This document shows positions 1 through 5,459 of a stretch of DNA of 6,553 nucleotides, piece after piece. Under the pieces are notes generated by a model that had not been told where the DNA came from, searched no databases, and saw only the letters and a list, made by a program, of their open reading frames with translations. The stretch is from Candidatus Omnitrophota bacterium. Its GTDB lineage: Bacteria > Hinthialibacterota > Hinthialibacteria > Hinthialibacterales > JAKPRU01. A program made the translations under genes and the position numbers. Every line of letters begins with the position of its first letter. Positions within the stretch are counted from its first letter, which is position 1. The DNA is taken from positions 1 to 6,553 of the forward strand of contig JAKPRU010000137.1 in NCBI GenBank assembly GCA_029557025.1. The letters run 5' to 3'.

Positions 1-100
1 CCTGGCAGCCCCAGTAGGCCAGGCGTCTCTGCCTGGCAGCCCCAGTAGGCCAGGCGTCTCTGCCTGGCAGCCCAGTAGGCCAGGCGTCTCTGCCTGGCAG
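1..100. repeat. 31-bp tandem repeat with hairpin-forming units
   Basis: Three consecutive units start at positions 1, 32 and 63, each beginning CCTGGCAGCC and ending AGGCGTCTCTG. The first two are identical 31-mers, the third is 30 bp because one C is missing, and a partial unit (CCTGGCAG) ends at 100. Each junction can fold: GCCAGGC (18-24, 49-55, 79-85), a GTCTCT loop, then GCCTGGC (31-37, 62-68, 92-98), a 7-bp stem with a 6-nt loop. The array probably continues beyond the left edge. It has no cas gene nearby and no variable spacers, so it is not a CRISPR array. It looks like an expanded intergenic palindromic repeat of the host chromosome; its function is unknown. Confidence 0.9.
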
Positions 101-128
101 ATTTCTTCACCCACTCACCGGCCCCCCC

Positions 129-275
129 GGAGCGAGGCTCGCAATGACGGTTGTGACCGAGCTTTCTTAGCAGTTTCGGGTCCTGAGTCTGCGAAGGAGC
201 CGAAACGTGGCGATCTCAGGCCTGCACGCTTCACCGATGAGATTCCCACGTCGCTTCGCTCCTCGGAATAACAGG
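129..275. repeat. REP/BIME-like composite of degenerate palindromic repeats
   Basis: The stretch has related modules. GGAGCGAGGCTCGCAATGACGG-type sequence lies at 129-150 and a related direct copy, TTCGCTCCTCGGAATAACAGG-type, at about 255-275. An inverted repeat has inner arms CGTGGCGATCTCA (206-218) and TGAGATTCCCACG (238-250), pairing at 11 of 13 positions around a 19-nt loop; more degenerate complementarity extends outward to about 191 and 265. On the minus strand the right half reads GGAGCGAAGCGACGTGGGAA, a type of dispersed repeat I recognise from many bacterial chromosomes. Open frames across this region merely read through the repeats and have no good ribosome binding site. Confidence 0.7.
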
Positions 276-305
276 CGCATGGGATCATTCTCACGAATCC
301 ATCGC

Positions 306-551
306 TTAGAACGGCCACCAGGATTTGCCGAATAGACCGATAAATGCCCCGGCAGCGGCTCCAAGAAGCGAAGCGGAGATTTTAATCGCCGCAATATCGC
401 TTCGGTTTTTCAACACCATGGACTCGGTCCGCGCAAAGTCGCGCTGGATATCCCGCAAGAGCATTTGGATGCCCTCCACGCGCGCAGTTACATGCTCAAT
501 GGCCGTGCGCAATTCCACATATTCGGGGCTGTAACTCGGCCTTCGGTTCAT
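306..551 (-). CDS. Coiled-coil/transmembrane small protein, XhlA- or holin-like
   Basis: An 81-residue protein. Residues 8-55 form a charged amphipathic, coiled-coil-like helix (YVELRTAIEHVTARVEGIQM and following). Residues 57-74 form a single hydrophobic segment rich in Gly, Ala and Leu, followed by the short C-terminus GKSWWPF. This layout (soluble helix then C-terminal membrane anchor, under 100 residues, just downstream of the tail fibre) is that of XhlA-type hemolysin or holin-helper proteins found next to phage lysis genes, which sit in the cytoplasmic membrane. The ATG directly abuts the stop of the fibre gene (TGAATG), with GGAGG 8 nt upstream inside the fibre's last codons, so the two are probably translationally coupled. 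No endolysin gene follows within the window. The family assignment rests on architecture only; it could also be an uncharacterised membrane-anchored virion or superinfection protein. Confidence 0.6.
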   Translation of the reverse strand: MNRRPSYSPEYVELRTAIEHVTARVEGIQMLLRDIQRDFARTESMVLKNRSDIAAIKISASLLGAAAGAFIGLFGKSWWPF

Positions 552-2870
552 TCAATTCCCCTCCGATTCCTGTGTCGCACTCCGGGGAGCAACCGTCCCA
601 GTCGGTATCGGCGTGAATGCCGGGGCAGGTGTGGCGACAGGGGTCGCAAGCGGAATCCCGGCTTTCACAAGACTCCGTTCCAGCGCGTCGATCCGATCCA
701 GAATGGCCATCTGCGCCGCGAAAGCCAGGCCGAGGCCGTCACTCAGGCTGATGGACAAACCGTCCGGCGACACAATGGATCGAGGGGCTTGTTCCACCAG
801 AAAGCCAAGCCGTTTCCGATGCGTATTCGGTTCTCCCTTGTAACGGAAATAGAAGAGACGGGCGTTCTGCAATTCTTCAAGGATTGACGAGCGATCCTCC
901 GGAGTCAGAGGTTCGATATCTTTCTTGAATTTCTCCGCGCTCCAGACATCCCAGCCATCGGCACGTGCATTGCCCTGCCCTGCCCCGATCTCCAGAACAC
1001 GTTGCGGAGCCTGTGTACCCAGGCCGAGATATCCTCCCTGGTAGTGCATTCCCGATTCGTTTTCTTCCCACCCTGACAGCAGATACTTTCGACCATTTTC
1101 ATCGAGAAAATAAAGCGCGTTCGTATCGAAATACCCGTCCGGGTAAGAAGCGGTCGGCGGCGTGAACGATTCCGTCCAGCGCCCAATGCCCTTGCTGAAA
1201 CGGAATTCGTCTATCCAGCCTTTCCAATAGTCCTGGTTGTATTGGCCCATCCGCCCCACGGCGAAGCGGGAAGAAGAGTTGTTCACCGTCACACCCGTAA
1301 CAGTCGCAGTAGCGGAATTGATACCGTCCACAAACAAACGTAAATAATTCCCGCTTCGAGAGAAGGCGACATGATGCCAATTTGCATCCGTAATCGCCGA
1401 AGTGTGCTGCAAGGCGGTATAAGACGCCCCATAATAGATCCCCCCCTCGATGAGATTGGTGTTTCGCATCAGCAGGTAAATCCCGCCACTCGTGGCGGTG
1501 TCCATATATTGACCGCAGAAATATCGATACGCGCCGGTTCCGCCGTCACGCTTGAACCAAAAATCGACAGTGAAGTCGTTGCTTCCCACGTTCCAGTCCT
1601 CGTGATCCGCCGTGTCGATATAGTCGTTCGTACCGTCGAACTGTGCGCTGCTTGTCCCGAACCTGAATGCTTCCGTATCGATCTGAGCGCCGTTATATGC
1701 TGTCATGACATGCGAAGAAATCGCACTATCCGTGAACGAAGACGATCCGTCCGCGCCCTCCGCGTGCAGCAACAGCGAGGTATACGGCGCAATTTGCCGC
1801 ACTCGCCTGGGCGCTGAATAGATTTTTCCGTAATGGGAACTTGTAGCCGGATCCACCGACCGGTTACTCACACTCAGTGCGCCGTTCACTGTCAGTTTCT
1901 CGTTGGTTTCGGACGTAGCACTTCCGACATTCCCTCCGACATTTGTAAACACATTGTCCCCGGATACGGCCCATCCGCGATCCGAAATATCGCGGCTGTT
2001 CAGATGACCGATCCACGCGTTGTCCGCCACCAGCGAGTAACCCTCAGGGGGATCATCCGTCGCTCCAAACACAGCGATCGGCGCTTTGATACGGCCTTCC
2101 AGGCTCAGGTCGCCCACGTCGGCGTCCAGCACCATGGCCTCCTCGTTCGTATCGGAATGGAACTTGATATAGCGATCCGAAAACATATCCAGATCGTTCG
2201 GCGAGACGGAGACTTTGTAGTTCGGATAGTACAGGTAGATTTTGTCGCCGGGCTGCTGTTCGATAAATCGAAAGGCCGTAACAGCATATACATCTGCCCC
2301 CGAGATCACATTGTTTTTCACTACAATATCGCCTTCATCGCCCAGGATCTGGAACAAGTCCTCTACCGTGTCGGAGTGGAATTTGATATTCCGATCCGAG
2401 GTAATATCCAAATCAAACGGGGAGACACCGATTTTATACGAATGTGACCAGAGCCTGATTTTGTCGCCTACTGTATCGTCAAAGCGGACCGTTGTTCCGA
2501 ATTGAATGAACGCCGTGGCCGGCGCTTCGGGAGACACTCCCACATTCGGATCAATGCGGATATCATAACCGTTAGTTGTGATCCACAGCTTTTCCTGGAG
2601 ATCATCCGCGAGAAAAATCCGGGCCGCCGTGTCACTCCCATTCACAACAAATGTCGCGGCCATTACCTCGGAGGTTGCCGCCACAATGTCGCCGGTGGAA
2701 ACGTCCCCCGTATTTCGAAGATAAACGTCCTCGATCTGGCTGGGGTGAATAAGTGTCCGCGCCAGGGTTTGCGGATTGCCCGTACAGAGAGCGCAAAGCG
2801 GCAATAGAATCGCCAGGCCCCAGCCCGTTTTGCCCATGAAATGATTACTTGTCGGATTCAGGTGTTCCAT
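552..2870 (-). CDS. Tail fibre/spike with LamG-like domain and S74-type C-terminal chaperone
   Basis: A 772-residue host-recognition protein. In order: residues 1-38 contain a hydrophobic core (GWGLAILLPLCALCTG) resembling a signal peptide or membrane anchor; residues 43-60 are IEDVYLRNTGD-type fibre sequence; residues 82-245 hold three related repeats ending in blocks such as SDRNIKFHSDT and SDRYIKFHSDT; residues 363-575 form a LamG/concanavalin-like jelly roll (AQFDGTNDYID, FTVDFWFKRD, NWHHVAFSRSG, LFVDG, GWIDEFRFSKG); residues 605-627 read as a GYLGLGTQAPQRVLEI head-domain motif; residues 643-733 resemble the peptidase S74 intramolecular chaperone (SAEKFKKDIEPL, LGFLVEQAP, then a DRIDALERS coiled coil). 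Ser644 and Lys649 are five residues apart, as in the Ser/Lys pair of endosialidase-type chaperones, but the usual Asp after the Ser is Ala. A Pro/Thr/Ala-rich tail (739-762) follows. I chose the first ATG: GAGGAAGGAAG lies 11 nt upstream. The ATG encoding residue 12 would give a cleaner signal peptide but lacks a ribosome binding site. The start overlaps the preceding small gene by 26 nt. Confidence 0.88.
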   Translation of the reverse strand: MEHLNPTSNHFMGKTGWGLAILLPLCALCTGNPQTLARTLIHPSQIEDVYLRNTGDVSTGDIVAATSEVMAATFVVNGSDTAARIFLADDLQEKLWITTNGYDIRIDPNVGVSPEAPATAFIQFGTTVRFDDTVGDKIRLWSHSYKIGVSPFDLDITSDRNIKFHSDTVEDLFQILGDEGDIVVKNNVISGADVYAVTAFRFIEQQPGDKIYLYYPNYKVSVSPNDLDMFSDRYIKFHSDTNEEAMVLDADVGDLSLEGRIKAPIAVFGATDDPPEGYSLVADNAWIGHLNSRDISDRGWAVSGDNVFTNVGGNVGSATSETNEKLTVNGALSVSNRSVDPATSSHYGKIYSAPRRVRQIAPYTSLLLHAEGADGSSSFTDSAISSHVMTAYNGAQIDTEAFRFGTSSAQFDGTNDYIDTADHEDWNVGSNDFTVDFWFKRDGGTGAYRYFCGQYMDTATSGGIYLLMRNTNLIEGGIYYGASYTALQHTSAITDANWHHVAFSRSGNYLRLFVDGINSATATVTGVTVNNSSSRFAVGRMGQYNQDYWKGWIDEFRFSKGIGRWTESFTPPTASYPDGYFDTNALYFLDENGRKYLLSGWEENESGMHYQGGYLGLGTQAPQRVLEIGAGQGNARADGWDVWSAEKFKKDIEPLTPEDRSSILEELQNARLFYFRYKGEPNTHRKRLGFLVEQAPRSIVSPDGLSISLSDGLGLAFAAQMAILDRIDALERSLVKAGIPLATPVATPAPAFTPIPTGTVAPRSATQESEGN
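560..564 (-). promoter_or_regulatory. Ribosome binding site of the holin-like gene, inside the fibre gene
   Basis: GGAGG lies 8 nt before the ATG at 551-549 and inside the 3' end of the fibre coding sequence. The fibre stop TGA and this ATG are contiguous, which favours reinitiation or coupled translation. Confidence 0.75.
2139..2465 (-). repeat. Internal repeat units in the fibre shaft
   Basis: Residues 136-171 (2465-2358) and 209-244 (2246-2139) of the fibre align over 36 residues, sharing DKI-L, SPxDLD, SDR-IKFHSD; they are 73 residues apart. The similarity is visible in the DNA too (GATCCGA and AATATCCA/CATATCCA-type blocks). A third, more diverged copy lies at residues 82-113 (EKLWITTNGYDIRIDP). 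This indicates duplication within the fibre shaft. Confidence 0.75.
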
Positions 2871-2979
2871 TGCTTTCGTGTCTTCCTTCCTCGGTGATGT
2901 TCTGATTCAGGGCTTCTTCGATACAATCGAGAATGAGCGGGATGAGAAGTTTGAGAAATCGACGTAGAAACGGATTCAT
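2845..2979 (-). CDS. 44-residue amphipathic membrane-associated small protein
   Basis: A short gene fitted into the gap before the fibre gene. The product starts MNPFLRRFLKLLIPLILDCI, a basic then strongly hydrophobic N-terminal helix (residues 4-20), followed by an acidic hydrophilic tail (EEALNQNITEEGRHESNGTP, ending ESDK). Support for a real gene: it starts at ATG with AGGAG 9 nt upstream; it begins 6 nt after the stop of the preceding gene; it fills the otherwise empty 115-nt space; it ends with a 26-nt overlap into the fibre gene. It is too short for similarity-based recognition. Plausible roles are a small membrane-interacting virion protein or a lysis or fibre-assembly helper; this is inference. 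Its translation would cover the fibre's ribosome binding site and could couple the two genes. Confidence 0.65.
   Translation of the reverse strand: MNPFLRRFLKLLIPLILDCIEEALNQNITEEGRHESNGTPESDK
2882..2892 (-). promoter_or_regulatory. Ribosome binding site of the fibre gene, inside the 44-residue gene
   Basis: GAGGAAGGAAG is purine-rich and lies 11 nt before the fibre ATG, within codons of the upstream small gene. It supports the first ATG (2870-2868) over the internal one at 2837-2835. The spacing is slightly long. Confidence 0.5.
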
Positions 2980-2985
2980 GATTCT

Positions 2986-3777
2986 TTACTCCTGTTTGAT
3001 GAGATATTGGTGTTGAATGATCGAACCTGTCGGCGGCGGACTGTGAAAGACGTAGCCCCGACAGGTCTCTTCTTCTGTATAATCCACAGCGGATGCCTGC
3101 ATGACTCCATTCAGGAACACTTCCAGCGTCCCCGACCGGAACGGCAGGGCTGTGCTGAAATGAACGCTCTCCCCGTCTGGAACCTCCGGCGGGGTTCGAT
3201 CCACGGAATGACGGTGGGATGGTCCGACACTTACGAGTGTGCGAAGATCGACAAGATAACCGTTCAGGCCGTCATCGAATTCTTTAATGGCTGTGCATCC
3301 CGGACGAAGATAGATTTCCGCCAGGGCCATGGCACCCGTGGGAATAGCGGGCGCGACCGGAAAAAAGCCTTCCGTTCCGGTTATAATTCCCGATTCTCCA
3401 TCCTGACGAATGTAAACAACGTCGATCCTGGGAGCCGAAACCGGAGGCTCAATCATTCCCTCGCCGGGAAGAGACCCGCCAGTAGTTGTCGCAACAACAT
3501 AAGGATGAATGATTCCCACCCCGGCCAGGATGCGCACGGTCATATTCGGAGTCGGTTGAGCGGCTACCTTTAGCGATCCTCCACAGCCTGTATCCAACGC
3601 GGCGTTCTGGTCCGCGTTCACAAGGCGGGAGATGGCCCGATTTACGGCTTCCAGGGAGGCATCGACATTACCATTCCAGCGGTTCAGTTTCGCCGAAGAT
3701 ACCGGAACCTCTCCGTAAATGAACAGAGATGAACTGTGTGACTCTCGCGTCGGATCGTATTTTCCCAGGTTTGCCAT
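2986..3777 (-). CDS. Probable tail/baseplate appendage protein
   Basis: A 263-residue protein, start taken at ATG 3777-3775 (MANLGKYDPTRES). The open frame extends upstream to 3972, but those 65 extra codons would overlap the preceding gene in another frame and read as a low-quality Arg/Pro-rich sequence; a GGAG site lies 11 nt before the chosen ATG and begins at the previous stop. Residues 30-60 are helical (LNRWNGNVDASLEAVNRAIS). Residues 68-130 resemble the beta-rich N-terminal module of phage baseplate or fibre-base proteins (MTVRILAGVGIIHPYVV, APRIDVVYIRQDGESG). Residues 150-186 continue this (ALAEIYLRPG). The last 60 residues (GTLEVFLNGVMQASAVDYTE and following, to GSIIQHQYLIKQE) match a small beta domain common near the ends of tail fibres, where FLNG and DYT are hallmarks. 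It probably links the tail tip to the fibre encoded just downstream. A specific family cannot be fixed by eye. Confidence 0.7.
   Translation of the reverse strand: MANLGKYDPTRESHSSSLFIYGEVPVSSAKLNRWNGNVDASLEAVNRAISRLVNADQNAALDTGCGGSLKVAAQPTPNMTVRILAGVGIIHPYVVATTTGGSLPGEGMIEPPVSAPRIDVVYIRQDGESGIITGTEGFFPVAPAIPTGAMALAEIYLRPGCTAIKEFDDGLNGYLVDLRTLVSVGPSHRHSVDRTPPEVPDGESVHFSTALPFRSGTLEVFLNGVMQASAVDYTEEETCRGYVFHSPPPTGSIIQHQYLIKQE
2989..2993 (-). promoter_or_regulatory. Ribosome binding site deciding the 44-residue gene
   Basis: AGGAG overlaps the last sense codons and the stop of the upstream gene (CAGGAGTAA) and sits 9 nt before the ATG at 2979-2977. The surrounding GGAGTAAAGAATC recurs identically before the 263-residue gene. 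Confidence 0.7.
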
Positions 3778-3785
3778 GGGATTCT

Positions 3786-4727
3786 TTACTCCAATCGTCG
3801 GATTATCAATGCCGGGAATTCCGCCTCCTCTCCAGCTACGAGGAAATTCGGCAGGCCGCTCATGCGAGAAGTGATCGAGTCTGTCTGGCAGGTAACCAAG
3901 ACTCCACCGGGTGCGAGAAGGCGGTGTAGTTCCCTGCCACTGCAGAATGCCCGTCCGAGATCGTCTACCCACATGTGAGTTGCAGACCCCTCCAGGACTT
4001 GCAATTCCTCCGGGATAGCCTCTCTCACATCAGAGAGCAATCCCTCCCGACAGAGGAGATCGAAGAGCGGATTGCCGTGTTGCCAAATACAAAGAACCGC
4101 TTCCTCATTCATATCGGCAGGGATGCTCCGCGCTCCGGCCACAACAGCGCCCTCATCCGCCCCCTTGTAGACAAACGAACCTTCGAGAACGTCTACAATG
4201 CTGTCGATCAGACGAAGACAGCGAGCATTCTCTACCTGGTCACCCGGACGGTGACCGCACACACCGTCTTCTTTTCCACATATTGAACACCGCCAATGCC
4301 GGTACCGCCAGGCAATGGAAACCTCCCGGTAAATCCCGCCGTCGATGTTCAGCAGGAGATCGGTTGCCCCGCTGGTCTTCCGCAACCAATAAAACCACGC
4401 TTGCACCCATAACGCTCGCTCTCCGCTTGGGCCGAGCCTTTCCACAACAGATGCCTTAAAGAACCGTGCCAGGGGAAGCGTGCGCCGGTCGTGCCCGCCG
4501 ATTACCGATTGCCCGACAACCAGGCGGCTGATTTGTTCCAATGCCCTTGCGGTAAACTGTGACCAATCGGTCTCGCACGGCTGATCCGAGCAGAGATACA
4601 TGCTGCGGATGTACACATCCTCTAACTGAAGAGGCGTTTGCGCGAGCGCGTTGATCGCGGCGAGATCCGCCTGCACCGCGTTAAATTGACTGTCTGTCAG
4701 TTCCGCCGCTCGATAAGAATGGTACAT
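3786..4727 (-). CDS. Prohead-protease-like phage protein with Cys/His cluster and C-terminal extension
   Basis: A 313-residue protein starting at ATG 4727-4725, chosen because GGAGGT lies 5 nt upstream and the previous gene stops 13 nt before; the longer frame to 4796 would overlap that gene. Residues 34-100 (LEDVYIRSMYLCSD, FTARALEQIS, IGGHDRRTLPLARFF) match the N-terminal pattern of HK97-family prohead proteases, with His79-Asp80 at the place of the conserved His. Residues 106-140 (LWVQAWFYWL, GGIYREVSIAW) match the strand carrying the nucleophile, Ser137. Between this and the closing EGSFVYKGADEGA strand (182-195) sits a CxxC...CxH cluster (Cys147, Cys150, Cys157, His159, plus Cys170), which could bind zinc. 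Residues 205-313 are an additional domain with LHRLLAPGGVLVTC, like the later strands of a Rossmann fold or methyltransferase, but without the glycine-rich motif I. It may mature the head, or be a non-catalytic structural relative. Finding it downstream of the capsid gene is unusual. Confidence 0.6.
   Translation of the reverse strand: MYHSYRAAELTDSQFNAVQADLAAINALAQTPLQLEDVYIRSMYLCSDQPCETDWSQFTARALEQISRLVVGQSVIGGHDRRTLPLARFFKASVVERLGPSGERALWVQAWFYWLRKTSGATDLLLNIDGGIYREVSIAWRYRHWRCSICGKEDGVCGHRPGDQVENARCLRLIDSIVDVLEGSFVYKGADEGAVVAGARSIPADMNEEAVLCIWQHGNPLFDLLCREGLLSDVREAIPEELQVLEGSATHMWVDDLGRAFCSGRELHRLLAPGGVLVTCQTDSITSRMSGLPNFLVAGEEAEFPALIIRRLE
3789..3792 (-). promoter_or_regulatory. Ribosome binding site deciding the 263-residue gene start
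   Basis: GGAG immediately precedes the stop TAA of the upstream gene (GGAGTAA) and lies 11 nt before the ATG at 3777-3775. It supports the shortened start. Spacing is on the long side. Confidence 0.55.
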
Positions 4728-4732
4728 TACAG

Positions 4733-4738
4733 ACCTCC
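4733..4738 (-). promoter_or_regulatory. Ribosome binding site deciding the protease-like gene start
   Basis: GGAGGT, 5 nt before the ATG at 4727-4725 and just after the preceding gene's TGA (4743-4741). It is the strongest site in the window and rules in the shorter start. Confidence 0.8.
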
Positions 4739-4740
4739 GT

Positions 4741-5421
4741 TCAGACCCACAGATCGCGGTATTGAATTTCCCATGTACCGTCGGCGCCGGTCTCACTGTC
4801 TAAAGTAACCGTGATCCATCCGCTTGGTAGACGGGGAAAGTCATTTACCAGATTTGTGGTATTCTCGTCGCTGTTCAACAGAGCAATCCCGCGTTCGCAG
4901 TCAATTGTCAGTATGTTCCCGGCGTTCAACGATCCGCTGTAGTTCAATGATTCCGTTCCGATCTCGATACGGAACCGCGTCATCGCCCCCTCCGGCCGAA
5001 CTTGAAACACCGGCGGCGTCGCGAAGTTGCCGCGATTGAGGAGGTATATCGAATTGCCTGGGGGAGATATGTCTGCGTTGAGGCGGTGCAGCACATCACT
5101 GCGCTCAAAGCGGTCAAGGGTCAGCACTTTGAGCGAGATTCGAGCGGCATTGTCCCGCGGGGACAGCACGACAGACAACTCACGTCGGCGCCCCTCAAAG
5201 AATCGTCCGCAGTGAAGGCTCAGCACAGCTTCTCCGCGATCCAGACGCTCGACTTCCTGCTCCAATGTCTCCAGCTGCTTTCGCAAGGCGAGAGCACCGT
5301 CGGGATGGGACAGGACCGCCCGAATCACAATTTCACGTCGCTCTTTCGACAGCGCCTCCAGGGTAGTCGATCGCCACCAGGAGGATTCTTCGGGAAACAG
5401 AAAGGTTCCAATCCGAATCAT
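4741..5421 (-). CDS. Distal tail (Dit)-like protein, siphophage-type tail component
   Basis: A 226-residue protein. Dit forms a hexameric hub at the tail tip, joining the tail tube to the tip or fibres. The C-terminal half carries the recognisable pattern: YLLNRGNFATPPVFQVRPEG (125-144), RFRIEIGTESLNYSGSL, GNILTIDCERGIALLNSDEN, FPRLPSGWITVTLDSETGAD, ending in an EIQYRDLWV strand. This corresponds to the galectin-like second domain of Dit and related Sipho_tail proteins. The N-terminal half (RKQLETLEQEVERLDRGEAV, GRFFEGRRRELS, ISLKVLTLDRFERSD) fits the first domain, with a helix, a GR strand and a strand ending in a 'Dp/Dr'-type turn. The length is usual for Dit. It starts 38 nt after the upstream gene; only a weak AGAAG-type ribosome site precedes the ATG. 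A tape-measure gene normally lies directly upstream of dit, and here it does not. It could be a Dit-like neck or baseplate protein instead. Confidence 0.65.
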   Translation of the reverse strand: MIRIGTFLFPEESSWWRSTTLEALSKERREIVIRAVLSHPDGALALRKQLETLEQEVERLDRGEAVLSLHCGRFFEGRRRELSVVLSPRDNAARISLKVLTLDRFERSDVLHRLNADISPPGNSIYLLNRGNFATPPVFQVRPEGAMTRFRIEIGTESLNYSGSLNAGNILTIDCERGIALLNSDENTTNLVNDFPRLPSGWITVTLDSETGADGTWEIQYRDLWV

Positions 5422-5459
5422 TCTTCTACTTTCTTATTGCGCTGAATGAAATGTCTAAC

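Larger units (their letters stand above)
1..305. other. Gene-free region downstream of the phage operon
   Basis: I see no convincing gene here. The region consists of the tandem hairpin array (1-100), the composite palindromic repeats (129-275) and about 30 bp of ordinary sequence next to the last gene of the operon. No T-tract follows any of the hairpins on the minus strand, so a classical intrinsic terminator for the operon is not visible, although the strong secondary structure could still limit read-through. The change from densely packed phage genes to host-type repeats makes this a candidate prophage boundary; no att core can be recognised without the other end. Confidence 0.6.

Noticed and set aside
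1..100. CRISPR array
   Set aside because: The units are contiguous 31-mers without variable spacers, and there is no cas gene.
115..394. Two minus-strand open frames of 67 and 75 codons in the left repeat region
   Set aside because: They read through dispersed repeats, one overlaps the holin-like gene, and neither has a convincing ribosome binding site.
1371..2447. Two plus-strand open frames (148 and 204 codons) opposite the fibre gene
   Set aside because: They are antisense to a gene with clear LamG and S74 domains; their translations lack recognisable domains and are Arg/His/Ile-rich as expected from shadow frames.
3887..3925. Methyltransferase call from the LLAPGGVLVTC segment of the protease-like protein
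   Set aside because: The glycine-rich SAM-binding motif and the acidic residue after strand 2 are not visible; one PGG-containing strand is not enough.
3778..3972. N-terminal 65-codon extension of the 263-residue tail protein
   Set aside because: It overlaps the preceding gene in another frame, reads as a low-complexity Arg/Pro-rich sequence, and a better start with GGAG lies at 3777.
4560..4616. Shared LEDVYIRS / IEDVYLRN motif between the protease-like protein and the fibre as evidence of common ancestry
   Set aside because: The similarity covers only about eight residues and the contexts differ (FTARALEQIS versus TGDVSTGDIV), so chance is the better explanation.
4728..4796. N-terminal 23-codon extension of the protease-like gene
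   Set aside because: It overlaps the Dit-like gene, whereas the internal ATG at 4727 has GGAGGT 5 nt upstream immediately after the previous stop.
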